From: RHKX01 sp963784885
Lineage (GTDB): Bacteria; Actinomycetota; Thermoleophilia; Solirubrobacterales; 70-9
NCBI GenBank assembly: GCA_963784885.1
Contig: CAWATA010000003.1
Span: forward strand, 186,001-250,000
Length of the DNA stretch: 64,000 bases
Reading direction: 5' to 3'
Position 1 is the stretch's first letter. Every line of letters starts with the position of its first letter. Below, in pieces: positions 55,538-63,850 of the stretch. The notes beneath the pieces are model-generated. The model made no database searches. It saw nothing but the letters and a program-made list of their open reading frames with translations, and was not told the DNA's origin. The position numbers and the translations under genes were made by a program.

Positions 55538-55759
55538 TCACCGTCCCCAGCGGCTCTCGATCCGGTTCCGCCACGGCGGCTCCTCGCCCGAGCGGAAGTC
55601 GGCGTCGTCGCGGCCGAGGAGCGTCTCGAGCGGGACCAGCGCCGGGTCGGCGGAGTCGAGCAGCGGCATGTGGGCGTGGGCGTCGATCTCGCTGACGGCG
55701 AGGGTCCGGCTGATCCGCTCCCAACCGATCGTCGGAAGGTAGAGCACGTTGTCAATCAA
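55538..55759 (-). pseudogene. C-terminal gene fragment ending IESRWGR
   Basis: About 73 codons with TTG/ATG-like opening but no domain start: DNVLYLPTIGWERISRTLAV, SEIDAHAHMPLLDSADPALV, and GEEPPWRNRIESRWGR at the end. The last 27 codons are repeated exactly at 62111-62188 and in degenerate form at 56416-56486. It is probably the end of a family gene left after rearrangement. The family was not recognised. Confidence 0.5.
55545..55622. repeat. 78-bp direct repeat, left copy
   Basis: This is identical over 78 bases to 62111-62188 and in the same orientation. It encodes, on the minus strand, the last 25 or so residues of the fragment ending in IESRWGR. The two copies bracket the cupin-distal part of the catabolic region. 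Confidence 0.9.
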
Positions 55760-55922
55760 GTTTCGCGCTGCGGGTCCTCAGACGCGGGTCCGGGCTGTCC
55801 GCCCTTCGCAGCTTCAGGTGTGAGTCGTTCCACCCCTCGGGTGGATAGCTAGAGCCGCGGGCCCAGCGGAGGATGCGGCTGCCCCCGACCCGGGCAGCAC
55901 CAACCCAAGGGAGAAGAGAAAC

Positions 55923-56273
55923 ATGCTCAGGAACAAGCTCCAAGTGGCGATTGCCATGGTTGCCGTCGCCCTCGCGTTCGTAGGCGCCACGGCTTCGGCT
56001 GATGCGTCGCGCAAGCACCACCACCAGCAGAGCAGCGCGGAGGCGCACCGGCAACTCTGCGAGAACCTGAAGCTGATCATGACGGTCAACCAGGACGAGG
56101 CGAAGGCCGCGTATGAGGCCGGCGACGCAGCTGCCGCCGCCGAGCACGATGCGAACGCAACCAGGGCCTACACCGACGCCCGACACCTCGGCTGCGGCTG
56201 GGCCTCGCGGGTTACCGCGCCTGATGGCCATATCTTCGGGGAAGCCCCACCGCCGGTCGGCGTCTTCGGATGA
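55923..56273 (+). CDS. Small secreted His/Ala-rich protein
   Basis: A 116-residue protein. ATG 55923 is preceded by AAGGGAGAAGAGAAAC, a strong ribosome binding site. A signal peptide (LQVAIAMVAVALAFVGATAS) ends at ADA. A histidine-rich start (RKHHHQQ) and a helical region (AHRQLCENLKLIMTVNQDEA) with two cysteines follow. Function unknown. Confidence 0.7.
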   Translation: MLRNKLQVAIAMVAVALAFVGATASADASRKHHHQQSSAEAHRQLCENLKLIMTVNQDEAKAAYEAGDAAAAAEHDANATRAYTDARHLGCGWASRVTAPDGHIFGEAPPPVGVFG

Positions 56274-56415
56274 CCTCGCCGAAGCTGCCTCTCGCTACCT
56301 CAACGACATGGACAGGGCACATGGCCGGGCGGCTCGGACGAACCAAGCCGCGTCGGGGCGCCCGGCCCGCCCCTGCGTGGACGCGGCAGCCCCCCGATGG
56401 GAGGCCGCTCAGCGC

Positions 56416-56486
56416 CCCCAGCGGCTCTCGATCTGCCCTTGCCACGGCGGCGCCGCGCCGGGCTGGCCGAGTCGAGCAGCGGCGCC
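56416..56486. repeat. Degenerate third copy of the IESRWGR-type repeat
   Basis: It begins CCCCAGCGGCTCTCGAT like the 78-bp repeat, continues with a deletion, and rejoins the left copy's neighbourhood at GAGTCGAGCAGCGG (compare 55656-55669). It lies just before the operon promoter. Confidence 0.6.
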
Positions 56487-56489
56487 GTG

Positions 56490-56542
56490 TATTGAGTGAT
56501 ATCTCAATAACTATTGACAGTAGTCTCATTTATCGTTACGGT
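56490..56542 (+). promoter_or_regulatory. Catabolic operon promoter and operator
   Basis: Palindrome arms TATTGAG (56490-56496) and CTCAATA (56503-56509) around six bases are followed by a perfect -35 TTGACA (56514-56519). After a 17-base spacer comes TACGGT (56537-56542) as a weak -10. The stretch is markedly AT-rich compared with its surroundings. The operator is probably bound by the TetR protein encoded at the other end of the operon. Confidence 0.6.
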
Positions 56543-56600
56543 GCTGCGCGATCGCTTGACAATCGGGGCGGAGCAGACGCGAGATTCAGTGAGAGAAACG

Positions 56601-58262
56601 ATGGGAAGAGAAGACAACGTGCCGGTGGCGATCGCCGGCGGAGGTGCCGTCGGCGTGACGCTTGCGCTGATGCTGGCGCGGCGTGGCGTCCGCGTCGTCG
56701 TCTTCGAGCGGGAGTTGGAGCCCCAGGCCCTGCCGCGAGCGCATGCGGTCAATCCGCGCTCGATCGAGATCGTGCGCGAGCTCGACATCACGTACGAGCA
56801 GTTGAGAGCCGCCGCAGCCCCGCCGGAGTTGACGAGCGAAGTCCGGTTCGTGACCACGATGACCGGCCACTGCTTCGGAACGCTCGCATATGAGCGGCAG
56901 GACGACGACGTCCGCGCGGTCACCCCATACCCGCTCCTGAACATCCCGCAGCCGGCTCTCGAGGCGCTGCTGCTCGAGAGGCTCGAGGCGGAGCCGCTGG
57001 TCGATCTCCGCCGCGGGCACACATGGACGGGTGGATCGATCGAGGGGGACGGCTTCGTCTCGGCGGTCCAGGCACCGGACGGCGACGTCACCGTTCGCTC
57101 CCGTTATCTCGTCGCGGCTGATGGCGCGACCAGCCCCGTGCGCGAACACCTCGGCATCGGCATGTCCGGCCTCGGAGATCTCGCCTCGATGCTCACGATC
57201 ACATTCGAAGCTGATCTAACCGATGTCGTCCGTACCCGGCCGGGCGTCCTGCACTGGCTGTTCGGCCCAGCCATGAAGGGGACGCTACTGGCGTACCTGC
57301 CGGATCGCCTGTGGACTTACAGCATCGTGCAGCCTCCCGGCCGGATCGACATGAGCGCCTTCGGAGCCGAGCGCGTGCGCGGGTTGGTGAGGGAAGCGCT
57401 CGGGCCGGGCGCCGCCCACGTTCCCTTCGATGTCGTCGCCGCCACCCCGTGGAAGATGCGGGTGGAAGTCGCCGACACCTATCGCGTCGGGAACGCCTTT
57501 CTCGCCGGCGACGCGGCCCACCGGTTCCCGCCGACCGGCGGCCTCGGTCTCAACAGCGGCCTTCAGGATGCTCACAACCTTGCCTGGAAGCTGGCCGCCG
57601 TGATCGCAGGGGAGGCAGCAGATTCGCTGCTCGACACCTACGAGCGCGAGCGACAGCCGGTCGCACGTCGCAACGCCGATCAGAGCTTCGTCAACATTCA
57701 GGCGCTCGCCTCGCTGTTCGCCGCCGTCGATGAGGGCGCCTCGTTCGAGCAGGATGCGCCGCGATTTGCCGAATGGCTGGCAGCGCCGGGACGCGCCGAG
57801 GAAATCCGCTCGGCTGTCGCAGATCAACGAGGCCACTTCGACAGCCTCGCCTTGCAGCTCGGCTTCTCTTACGACCCGGACGACGAGCCGATCGCGGAGG
57901 TCGACGACTTCTCGCCGCTCGCCGTTGCCGGCCGGCGTCTGCCTCACGGGTGGCTCGAGATCGACGGCGAGCAGGTGTCGGTCTTGGATCTTCTGGATCC
58001 ATACCGGTTCACCGTGCTGCTCCTCGGCGATGTCGAGTCGCCGAGCCTCACCGAGGGCCTCGGCGCCACCGTCGTCCGGCTTGACCCCGCCGAGCCGGAC
58101 ACAGGTCAGTGGATGGACACGGTGGGCCTGGCCGACTGCGTCGGCGTCCTTGTCCGGCCCGACGGACACGTCCACAGCCTCGCCGCCGACGAGTCGCAGG
58201 TTCAGCGGTTCGGGACCGACATCGCGACCCTGCTGGGCACGGAGCAGGAGGTCGCACGATGA
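56601..58262 (+). CDS. FAD-dependent aromatic hydroxylase (PheA/TfdB-like)
   Basis: A 553-residue flavoprotein from ATG 56601 (the frame extends back to 56514, inside the promoter). The dinucleotide fold is VAIAGGGAVGVTLALMLARR; the DG segment YLVAADGATSPVREHLGI and the GD motif FLAGDAAHRFPPTGGLGLNS bind FAD. A thioredoxin-like C-terminal domain (FTVLLLGDVESPSL) is standard for phenol hydroxylase-type enzymes. It probably hydroxylates a phenolic substrate with NAD(P)H and O2. It is first in the operon and overlaps the next small ORF by ATGA. Confidence 0.9.
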   Translation: MGREDNVPVAIAGGGAVGVTLALMLARRGVRVVVFERELEPQALPRAHAVNPRSIEIVRELDITYEQLRAAAAPPELTSEVRFVTTMTGHCFGTLAYERQDDDVRAVTPYPLLNIPQPALEALLLERLEAEPLVDLRRGHTWTGGSIEGDGFVSAVQAPDGDVTVRSRYLVAADGATSPVREHLGIGMSGLGDLASMLTITFEADLTDVVRTRPGVLHWLFGPAMKGTLLAYLPDRLWTYSIVQPPGRIDMSAFGAERVRGLVREALGPGAAHVPFDVVAATPWKMRVEVADTYRVGNAFLAGDAAHRFPPTGGLGLNSGLQDAHNLAWKLAAVIAGEAADSLLDTYERERQPVARRNADQSFVNIQALASLFAAVDEGASFEQDAPRFAEWLAAPGRAEEIRSAVADQRGHFDSLALQLGFSYDPDDEPIAEVDDFSPLAVAGRRLPHGWLEIDGEQVSVLDLLDPYRFTVLLLGDVESPSLTEGLGATVVRLDPAEPDTGQWMDTVGLADCVGVLVRPDGHVHSLAADESQVQRFGTDIATLLGTEQEVAR

Positions 58263-58384
58263 CGGCAATCACTTCGTGGCCGACGCTCAGCGACGCCGCT
58301 GAAAATCTTGTAATCGCCGCCGACGGGCGGCATCCATCCAACCCTGCCGATCGGCGCTGGGACCCAGACAACAGGAGGACGTAA
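58259..58384 (+). CDS. 41-aa ORF coupled between hydroxylase and dioxygenase
   Basis: The ATG overlaps the hydroxylase stop (ATGA) and the TAA overlaps the dioxygenase ATG (TAATG). The encoded sequence starts MTAITSWPTLSDAAENLVIA, with Trp and Pro residues and a charged end (DRRWDPDNRRT). It has no signal or membrane segment. The exact junctions suggest real translation, perhaps only to carry ribosomes to the next gene, whose binding site AGGAGG lies within it. Function unknown. Confidence 0.5.
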   Translation: MTAITSWPTLSDAAENLVIAADGRHPSNPADRRWDPDNRRT

Positions 58385-59379
58385 TGTCACTTCCGAAGCC
58401 GGCGGCTGTGCCGCCGTTCAACATCACCCGACTGAGCCACGTCGTCCTGCATGTGCGGGATTTGGCGGCAAGCCGCGCGTTCTACGAAGACCTGATCGGA
58501 CTCGTGCCCTCCGCGGCCGACGGTAAGCGCGCCTACCTGCGGGGTGTGGAGGAGGCTGCGCATCACAGCCTCGTCCTGGTCGCAGCTGACGCTCCGTCGG
58601 CCGGGCGCCTCGGCTTCCGTGTTGGCTCCGAGGACGATCTCGACGCAGCGCACGAAGCGCTGACGGCGCAGGGTGCCGATTGCGAGTGGGCGGACCCTGA
58701 GCATCAAGGGCGCACGCTGCAGTTCTCCGATGTGGCGGGTGTACCGATGGAGCTGTGCGCTTCGATGCCGGTCGAGCGACGCATGCTCCTCGACGATGAC
58801 CGGCTTCGCGGTGCCGCCGCCGCCCGGATCGATCACCTCCAGGTTCACGTGCCGGACGTCTCGTCGTGGGCCGCGTTCCATGCCGCCAACGGCTTCCGCA
58901 TCTCCGAGTACGTGACCTTGGACGGTACGCCCGACGCGATGTTGGTCGGCGCGTTCCTGGCGCGTAAGGGAGACCTGCTGGACTTCGTGGGGGTCAGTGG
59001 CCTCGGCCCGCGGTTGCATCACTTTGCGTTCGTCGTCCACGATCACGCCACGACTGCTAAGCGCGTCTGTGACATGGCTTCGGCGAGCGGCCGGAGGGAC
59101 GCAGTCGAGTACGGCCCCGGCCGTCACGGCGCCGCTCCCCAGAGCTTTCTCTACCTCCGTGATCCCGACGGTCATCGGGTCGAGCTCGTCAGTCACGGTT
59201 ACCAACTCCTCGACCCCGAGGTGGAGCCGGTTGGCTGGTCGCTCGCGGATCCTCGCGGGATCACGACCTGGGGCCCGCTCCCGAAGACGGAATGGTTCGT
59301 CGAGGCGTCGGAGTTCGAGGGCATCGAGCCCAGCCAGCCCGCCACGCCCGGTGAGGAGCCCGAGCCCGCTCACTCTTGA
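58384..59379 (+). CDS. Extradiol ring-cleavage dioxygenase (type I, VOC)
   Basis: A 331-residue enzyme with two VOC modules. The C-terminal module holds the Fe or Mn ligands: HLQVHVPD (His), LHHFAFVVHD (His) and DGHRVELVSHGYQ (Glu). RLSHVVLHVRDLAASRAFYE begins the N-terminal module. It resembles the homoprotocatechuate and catechol 2,3-dioxygenases of actinobacteria, which open catecholic rings at a meta position. It has a strong AGGAGG site and overlaps the 41-aa ORF. Confidence 0.9.
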   Translation: MSLPKPAAVPPFNITRLSHVVLHVRDLAASRAFYEDLIGLVPSAADGKRAYLRGVEEAAHHSLVLVAADAPSAGRLGFRVGSEDDLDAAHEALTAQGADCEWADPEHQGRTLQFSDVAGVPMELCASMPVERRMLLDDDRLRGAAAARIDHLQVHVPDVSSWAAFHAANGFRISEYVTLDGTPDAMLVGAFLARKGDLLDFVGVSGLGPRLHHFAFVVHDHATTAKRVCDMASASGRRDAVEYGPGRHGAAPQSFLYLRDPDGHRVELVSHGYQLLDPEVEPVGWSLADPRGITTWGPLPKTEWFVEASEFEGIEPSQPATPGEEPEPAHS

Positions 59380-59404
59380 CGGGCGAGATCGGAGGACTGG
59401 GTTC

Positions 59405-60364
59405 ATGAAGCTCCGGACGACTCCCGACGGTTTGATCTGCTTCGACCCCCAGCGGGACCGCTGGGTCCGTCTCGCGGACGAGCGCGACCTGCTGGCCTTT
59501 CTGTCTGAAGGCAGACCGGCGCGGGATCGCGCTCAGGCCGCGCTCGCCGCCGCAGACGCCGTAGTGGTGGATCCCCAGGGCGCCGGGCTGCCATTCCGGC
59601 CGCGGTCGATCCGCGCATTCATGCTGTGGAAGTCCCACGTGATCGGGTCGGGCCGGATGCTCGTCAAGCACTTCTTTCCGAAGCCGGCGTGGATGGCCGT
59701 TGCCGCATTCGAGAAGACAGGTTGGACCTTCCCGGCCCTGAAGCCGAAGCGTGGGTTCTACGAGCACCCGATCTTCTACATGGCCAATCACACGATGGTC
59801 CTCGGCGACGGCGAGGAGATGTGGTGGCCCAGCCACACCAAAGCCCTGGACTTCGAGCTCGAGCTGGCCTGCGTCCTCACGAGGCCGCTCTTCGACGCTA
59901 CGCCCGAGGAGGCCCGGGACGCTATCGGCGGGTGGTTCGTCCTCAACGACTGGACGGCACGCGACCTGCAGGCCGACGACGCCCGGCACAACGCCTTCGG
60001 GCCAGTCATCAAGTCGAAGACGTTCGCCAATTCGATCGGCTCGGACGTCGTCACCGTCGACGAGTTCGGCGACTGGCGAGCAGCTGTGGGGCGAGTTCGC
60101 GTCGATGACGAGGAATGGTGCGAGGGCACCACGGCCGATCCAGCCCACGACGTCGGCGAGATGATCGCCTACGCCTCGTCCGGGGAGCGGCTCGACGTAG
60201 GCGACGTGATCTCGACCGGCACTATGCCCGGCTGCTGTGGGCTGGAGCTCGAGCGCTGGATCGAGCCCGGCCAGACGATCACCCTCGAGATCGATCGGAT
60301 CGGAACGCTCACGAATCGACTCAGCGCCGACGCCGTGCCGACAACGGCCGTGCCCGCGCCATGA
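59405..60364 (+). CDS. Fumarylacetoacetate hydrolase family enzyme
   Basis: A 319-residue enzyme. Conserved metal and active-site segments are seen: FYMANHTMVLGDG, KALDFELELACVL (Asp/Glu ligands), GWFVLNDWTARDLQ, KSKTFANSIG and VISTGTMPGCCGLELERWIE. FAH-family members cleave or decarboxylate acylpyruvate-type products downstream of extradiol or gentisate cleavage. It lies 25 bases after the dioxygenase gene and fits the next step of the pathway; the exact reaction is not determined. Confidence 0.86.
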   Translation: MKLRTTPDGLICFDPQRDRWVRLADERDLLAFLSEGRPARDRAQAALAAADAVVVDPQGAGLPFRPRSIRAFMLWKSHVIGSGRMLVKHFFPKPAWMAVAAFEKTGWTFPALKPKRGFYEHPIFYMANHTMVLGDGEEMWWPSHTKALDFELELACVLTRPLFDATPEEARDAIGGWFVLNDWTARDLQADDARHNAFGPVIKSKTFANSIGSDVVTVDEFGDWRAAVGRVRVDDEEWCEGTTADPAHDVGEMIAYASSGERLDVGDVISTGTMPGCCGLELERWIEPGQTITLEIDRIGTLTNRLSADAVPTTAVPAP

Positions 60365-60410
60365 GGGATACGGCTATCACCACCAGTCGACCGAAAGAGG
60401 AAGGCAACCG

Positions 60411-61193
60411 ATGAATCTGGGAATCGAGGGCCGCAGCGCGATTCTCTGTGGCTCGAGCCGCGGCCTCGGCCGCGCGTGCGCGGAGGCGCTCGCCGCCGAA
60501 GGGGTCGATGTCGTCGTCAACGGCCGCGAGGTTGAGCAGGTGCGCGGAACGGCCGAGGAGATCGCGCAGCGGTTCCCGCAGGTCCGCATCCGACCGGTCG
60601 CGGCCGATGTCACGGATCCGGCCGGCCGTGAGGCGTTGATCGCTTCCTGTCCGGAGGCCGACATCCTGCTCAACAACAACGCCGGACCGCAGCCCGGCCC
60701 CTTTCTGCAATGGGATCAAGGGGATTGGGCGGCCGCCCTGGAGGCAAACCTGACCGCCGCGCTCATGATGATCCGCGCTGTGCTTCCGGGCATGCGGGAG
60801 CGTCAATTCGGGCGAATCCTGAATATCGGCTCGGCGATGGTCACGACGCCGCATTCGCTGATGGCTCTCTCGAGCGCACCCCGCGCCGGGCTGCTCGCGG
60901 TGAGCAAGGGGCTCGCGCGGGAGGTCGCCGCAGATAACGTGACGATCAACACGATGCTGCCGGAGCGGTTCGACACCGATCGGCAGGTCTTCATGGCAAG
61001 GCGCTCAGCCGAGGCCCAGGGGATCACCTACGAGGAGGCACGCGAGCAGATCGTCGCGACGCTTCCCGCCGGGCGCTTCGGACGGCCCGAGGAGTTCGGC
61101 GCGATGTGCGCGTTTCTGTGTGGCGAGACCGCTGGTTTCGTCTCGGGCAACGCGATCCACCTGGACGGCGCGAGCTACGCCGGGCTCGTCTGA
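60411..61193 (+). CDS. SDR-family oxidoreductase without the usual catalytic Tyr
   Basis: A 260-residue Rossmann protein. AILCGSSRGLGRACAEALAA binds NAD(P), NNNAG follows strand 4, and GRILNIGSAMV carries the usual Ser. The YxxxK site reads GLLAVSKGLA, so Lys is kept but Tyr is replaced by Leu. The C-terminal FVSGNAIHLDGASYAG is typical. Loss of the Tyr occurs in a known FabG-like side group; activity is uncertain. ATG 60411 has GAGGAAGG upstream. It is last in the operon. Confidence 0.8.
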   Translation: MNLGIEGRSAILCGSSRGLGRACAEALAAEGVDVVVNGREVEQVRGTAEEIAQRFPQVRIRPVAADVTDPAGREALIASCPEADILLNNNAGPQPGPFLQWDQGDWAAALEANLTAALMMIRAVLPGMRERQFGRILNIGSAMVTTPHSLMALSSAPRAGLLAVSKGLAREVAADNVTINTMLPERFDTDRQVFMARRSAEAQGITYEEAREQIVATLPAGRFGRPEEFGAMCAFLCGETAGFVSGNAIHLDGASYAGLV

Positions 61194-61212
61194 TTCGCCT
61201 CGGACGAGCGCA

Positions 61213-61956
61213 TCACCCAGGATCACGGGCAGCGTCCGCGGGCGCGCGATCTGGCATTTCCCCCATGGGCATCGGCTGCCATTCCCCCATTCGCGCGCGC
61301 ACCATCTGCGCGACCGAGGTCGCTCGCCGCCTCGCGACGCCGAGTAGTCGCAACTGTCCTGCGGCAATGAACTCACCGACGTCGTCCGGGTCGCGACCGG
61401 CCAGGACCGAGCGCGCCCCGACTCCGAACATTGCGATGAATACTCCGACGAAGTACCGAGCGGGGGCGTGCACGGGGAATTCGCCGGATTCGCCTCCCTC
61501 GCGGATGTGGTCAGCGAGTTGCACCGCCGCGTCCTGAAGAAGGGCATTCCGCCGCTCGAAGTACTCGGCCAGGATCGCACCCAGTTCGTGATTCGCCCCG
61601 ACCGTTCTCATGACTCCGAACGCACCTATCGCGATGCGTTCGGCGCCGCTCACGTCCCGCTGCATCTCCTCGAGGGTTTGGGCCAGCTCGGCGAGGACGA
61701 GGCTGCCGATCGCGTACTCGAGCTCTTCCTTGTTGGCGAAATAGCGATAGAAGGTTCCGTTGGAGACCCCTGCTGCCTGGGTCACCTGGAGCACCGAGGT
61801 CTCCGCGATGCCCTGCCGCCCGAAGACCGCCATGGCGGTACGAATGAGATGGTCGCGTCGGGCCTCTGGGTCCAGGCGAGACCGCTTGGGACGCCCACCA
61901 TCACTGGGTTCGGGTGTAGCACGCCGCCCTTTGCGAGAACCCGTTGTCGGTGACAC
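61213..61956 (-). CDS. TetR-family transcriptional regulator
   Basis: A 247-residue regulator with an unusually long basic N-terminus (RKGRRATPEPSDGGRPKRSR). The helix-turn-helix is TSVLQVTQAAGVSNGTFYRYFANKEEL, and a ligand-binding domain of about 150 residues follows. The GTG start is at 61956. It is transcribed convergently towards the catabolic operon, with 19 bases between stops. It is the likely repressor of that operon through the palindrome at 56490-56509, with a pathway compound as ligand. Confidence 0.88.
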   Translation of the reverse strand: MSPTTGSRKGRRATPEPSDGGRPKRSRLDPEARRDHLIRTAMAVFGRQGIAETSVLQVTQAAGVSNGTFYRYFANKEELEYAIGSLVLAELAQTLEEMQRDVSGAERIAIGAFGVMRTVGANHELGAILAEYFERRNALLQDAAVQLADHIREGGESGEFPVHAPARYFVGVFIAMFGVGARSVLAGRDPDDVGEFIAAGQLRLLGVARRRATSVAQMVRARMGEWQPMPMGEMPDRAPADAARDPG

Positions 61957-62110
61957 CCGAAGAGGGTACCAGCCCCGACGACGCTAATGAGTGCACTATC
62001 AACAACGGCTCGCCGAAGATTCGGTCGCGCATCCTTCCTACGGCTATCGGCCGATACGATGGCACTCTGCGAACCGAACTTCCCTGACTCGGTCGGAGAC
62101 GGCTCACCGC

Positions 62111-62188
62111 CCCCAGCGGCTCTCGATCCGGTTCCGCCACGGCGGCTCCTCGCCCGAGCGGAAGTCGGCGTCGTCGCGGCCGAGGAGC
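62111..62188. repeat. 78-bp direct repeat, right copy
   Basis: This is identical to 55545-55622. Immediately after it, at 62189, begins a propeller/PKD gene lacking its 5' end, so the repeat marks a rearrangement breakpoint. Confidence 0.9.
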
Positions 62189-62192
62189 AAAC

Positions 62193-63020
62193 GGCACCCT
62201 CACGCAGATCAACGGCGCCTTCCCGGCCGGAGAAGGGACCGGTCCCATCGCAGTCGCCATCACTCCCGACGGCAAGCACCTCTACGTCTCCACCCTCATC
62301 ACCAGCGACGTCTACGCCTACGAAATTGCCGCCAACGGCGGTCTGTTCGGCGTCACCGGCTCGCCGTTCCCCACCGGAGGGATCCAGCCAAACCTCCAAT
62401 CGGTAGCAATCACCCCCAACCAGCCCCCGCTCGCCTCGTTCACTAGATCACCGAACCCGGCGGAGCCCGGAACCAAGATCCGCTTCAAAGCCTCGGTCTC
62501 GACCGACCCCGACGGCACCGTCGCCACCTACGACTGGGATTTCGGCGACGGCGACATCCGCCCCGACGGCGGACCAACCCCGACCCATACGTACTCGGCC
62601 AAAGGCAACTACGACGTCAGCGTCACCCTGACCGACAACGAGGGCTGCTCGACCGAGATCGTCTACACCGGCCAGACCGCCTCCTGCAACGGCTCGGCGG
62701 TTGCCGCGAAGACTAAGACGGTCAAGGTCGCCGACCTCACCGCCCCGAAGACGAAGATCACCAAGAAGCCGAAGTCCAAGATCAAGACCACCAAGAAGAA
62801 GGCCAAGGTCAAGATCTCGTTCAAGTCCGAGAAGGGCGCGAAGTTCAAGTGCAAGCTCGACGAGGCCAAATACAAGCCCTGCTCATCCCCCTACAAGGTC
62901 AAGGCGAAGTCGAAGACCGGGAAGGGGAAGAAGCACAAGATCGCGATTAGGGCGATCGACCAGGCGGGCAACATTGGCAAGCCGGCCAAGGTCAAGTTCA
63001 GGGTCATCCGCGAGGGATAG
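62193..63020 (+). pseudogene. Truncated propeller-PKD protein with lysine-rich module
   Basis: An open frame of about 275 codons without a start codon. A last propeller blade (AVAITPDGKHLYVSTLITSD, lactonase/YVTN-like) is followed by a PKD domain (SVSTDPDGTVATYDWDFGDG, YDVSVTLTDNEG) and the shared lysine-rich two-cysteine module (KFKCKLDEAKYKPC, ending FRVIREG). The 5' part, including the signal peptide, is replaced by the 78-bp repeat, so it is not expected to be secreted. It links this second accessory region to the family of proteins at 1-18 kb. Confidence 0.8.
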
Positions 63021-63173
63021 GAGGCTGGGCTGTCCCACGGCGATCTGGCACTGAGGCGTGCAACTGGCTCCGAACATGTTGGTGACCTCGGTTAAGGAGC
63101 GGCGCCGGATCCGGTCGACAGTCCCGGGCGGGGCGAAGTTCAGGCCTCGCGCAGCGGCGCGGGCTGGTCCGCG

Positions 63174-63683
63174 CTACCGCGACTGCATGCAGACGACGAC
63201 GCCATCGCGCTGGGCCGCGACGTTGCCCTCGCAATCGGATGGGTCCTCGGCGATGTCGAGGACCTCGCTCGTTGCGTCGGGCTCACCGCACGGAATCACG
63301 CGCGTCGGCTCGGAGTCCTCAACGGTGGCGTCAGTGCAATCGCCGGGCTTCAGCGTGGAGTAGTCGAGCTGGCTCTCAGCCTCCGCCACGGGGTCGACCG
63401 TGGAGCCGACCTCGCCCAGGCAGTAGGCCTGATCCGGGAGCTGGATCGAGAAACCACAGGCGCCGAGATCGTCTGCGGTCGCCCCGACTGCGGTGATGCC
63501 GTATTCGGCTGAGCTCTCCTCGCAATCGACCTTCTGCAGATCGGGCGTCGCCGAGGTCGGATCGACCACGACGGCGCAGTCTCCAACGGCGAGCGAGTCG
63601 CTGTCGTTGCCGCCGCCGCTGCCGCATGCAGAGAGGAGCAGTATCGCCCCGACCGCCGCGGCGGATGCCACTTTGATCTTCAT
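63174..63683 (-). CDS. Lipoprotein, LppU-like
   Basis: A 169-residue lipoprotein. ATG 63683 has a strong GGAGGAA site, and the signal ends in the lipobox LLLSACGS. The mature part has two similar cysteine-containing halves (VGDCAVVVDPTSATPDLQKV-C and LKPGDCTDATVEDSEPTRVI-C, then CEGNVAAQRDGVVVC), like actinobacterial LppU/SCO3897 proteins. It is probably anchored on the outer face of the membrane. Function unknown. Confidence 0.8.
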   Translation of the reverse strand: MKIKVASAAAVGAILLLSACGSGGGNDSDSLAVGDCAVVVDPTSATPDLQKVDCEESSAEYGITAVGATADDLGACGFSIQLPDQAYCLGEVGSTVDPVAEAESQLDYSTLKPGDCTDATVEDSEPTRVIPCGEPDATSEVLDIAEDPSDCEGNVAAQRDGVVVCMQSR

Positions 63684-63850
63684 CGTCGATTCCTCCCACC
63701 GGCCCCGCAAGGTGAACGACTCGGAGCCTAATGCCACGGTCTACCACCCGCATGTCGGCGTGGTGAGGGGGTTCGATGACCGCGGGCGTCCGCACGTAAC
63801 CGGGCAATCTTGAGCCCCTGCCTAGGGACGCAGCTGATGGTCACTCGGCC

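Noticed and set aside
62111..62188. Insertion-sequence end with transposase
   Set aside because: No transposase-like frame, terminal inverted repeats or target duplications are visible near either 78-bp copy; it reads as a gene-end fragment.
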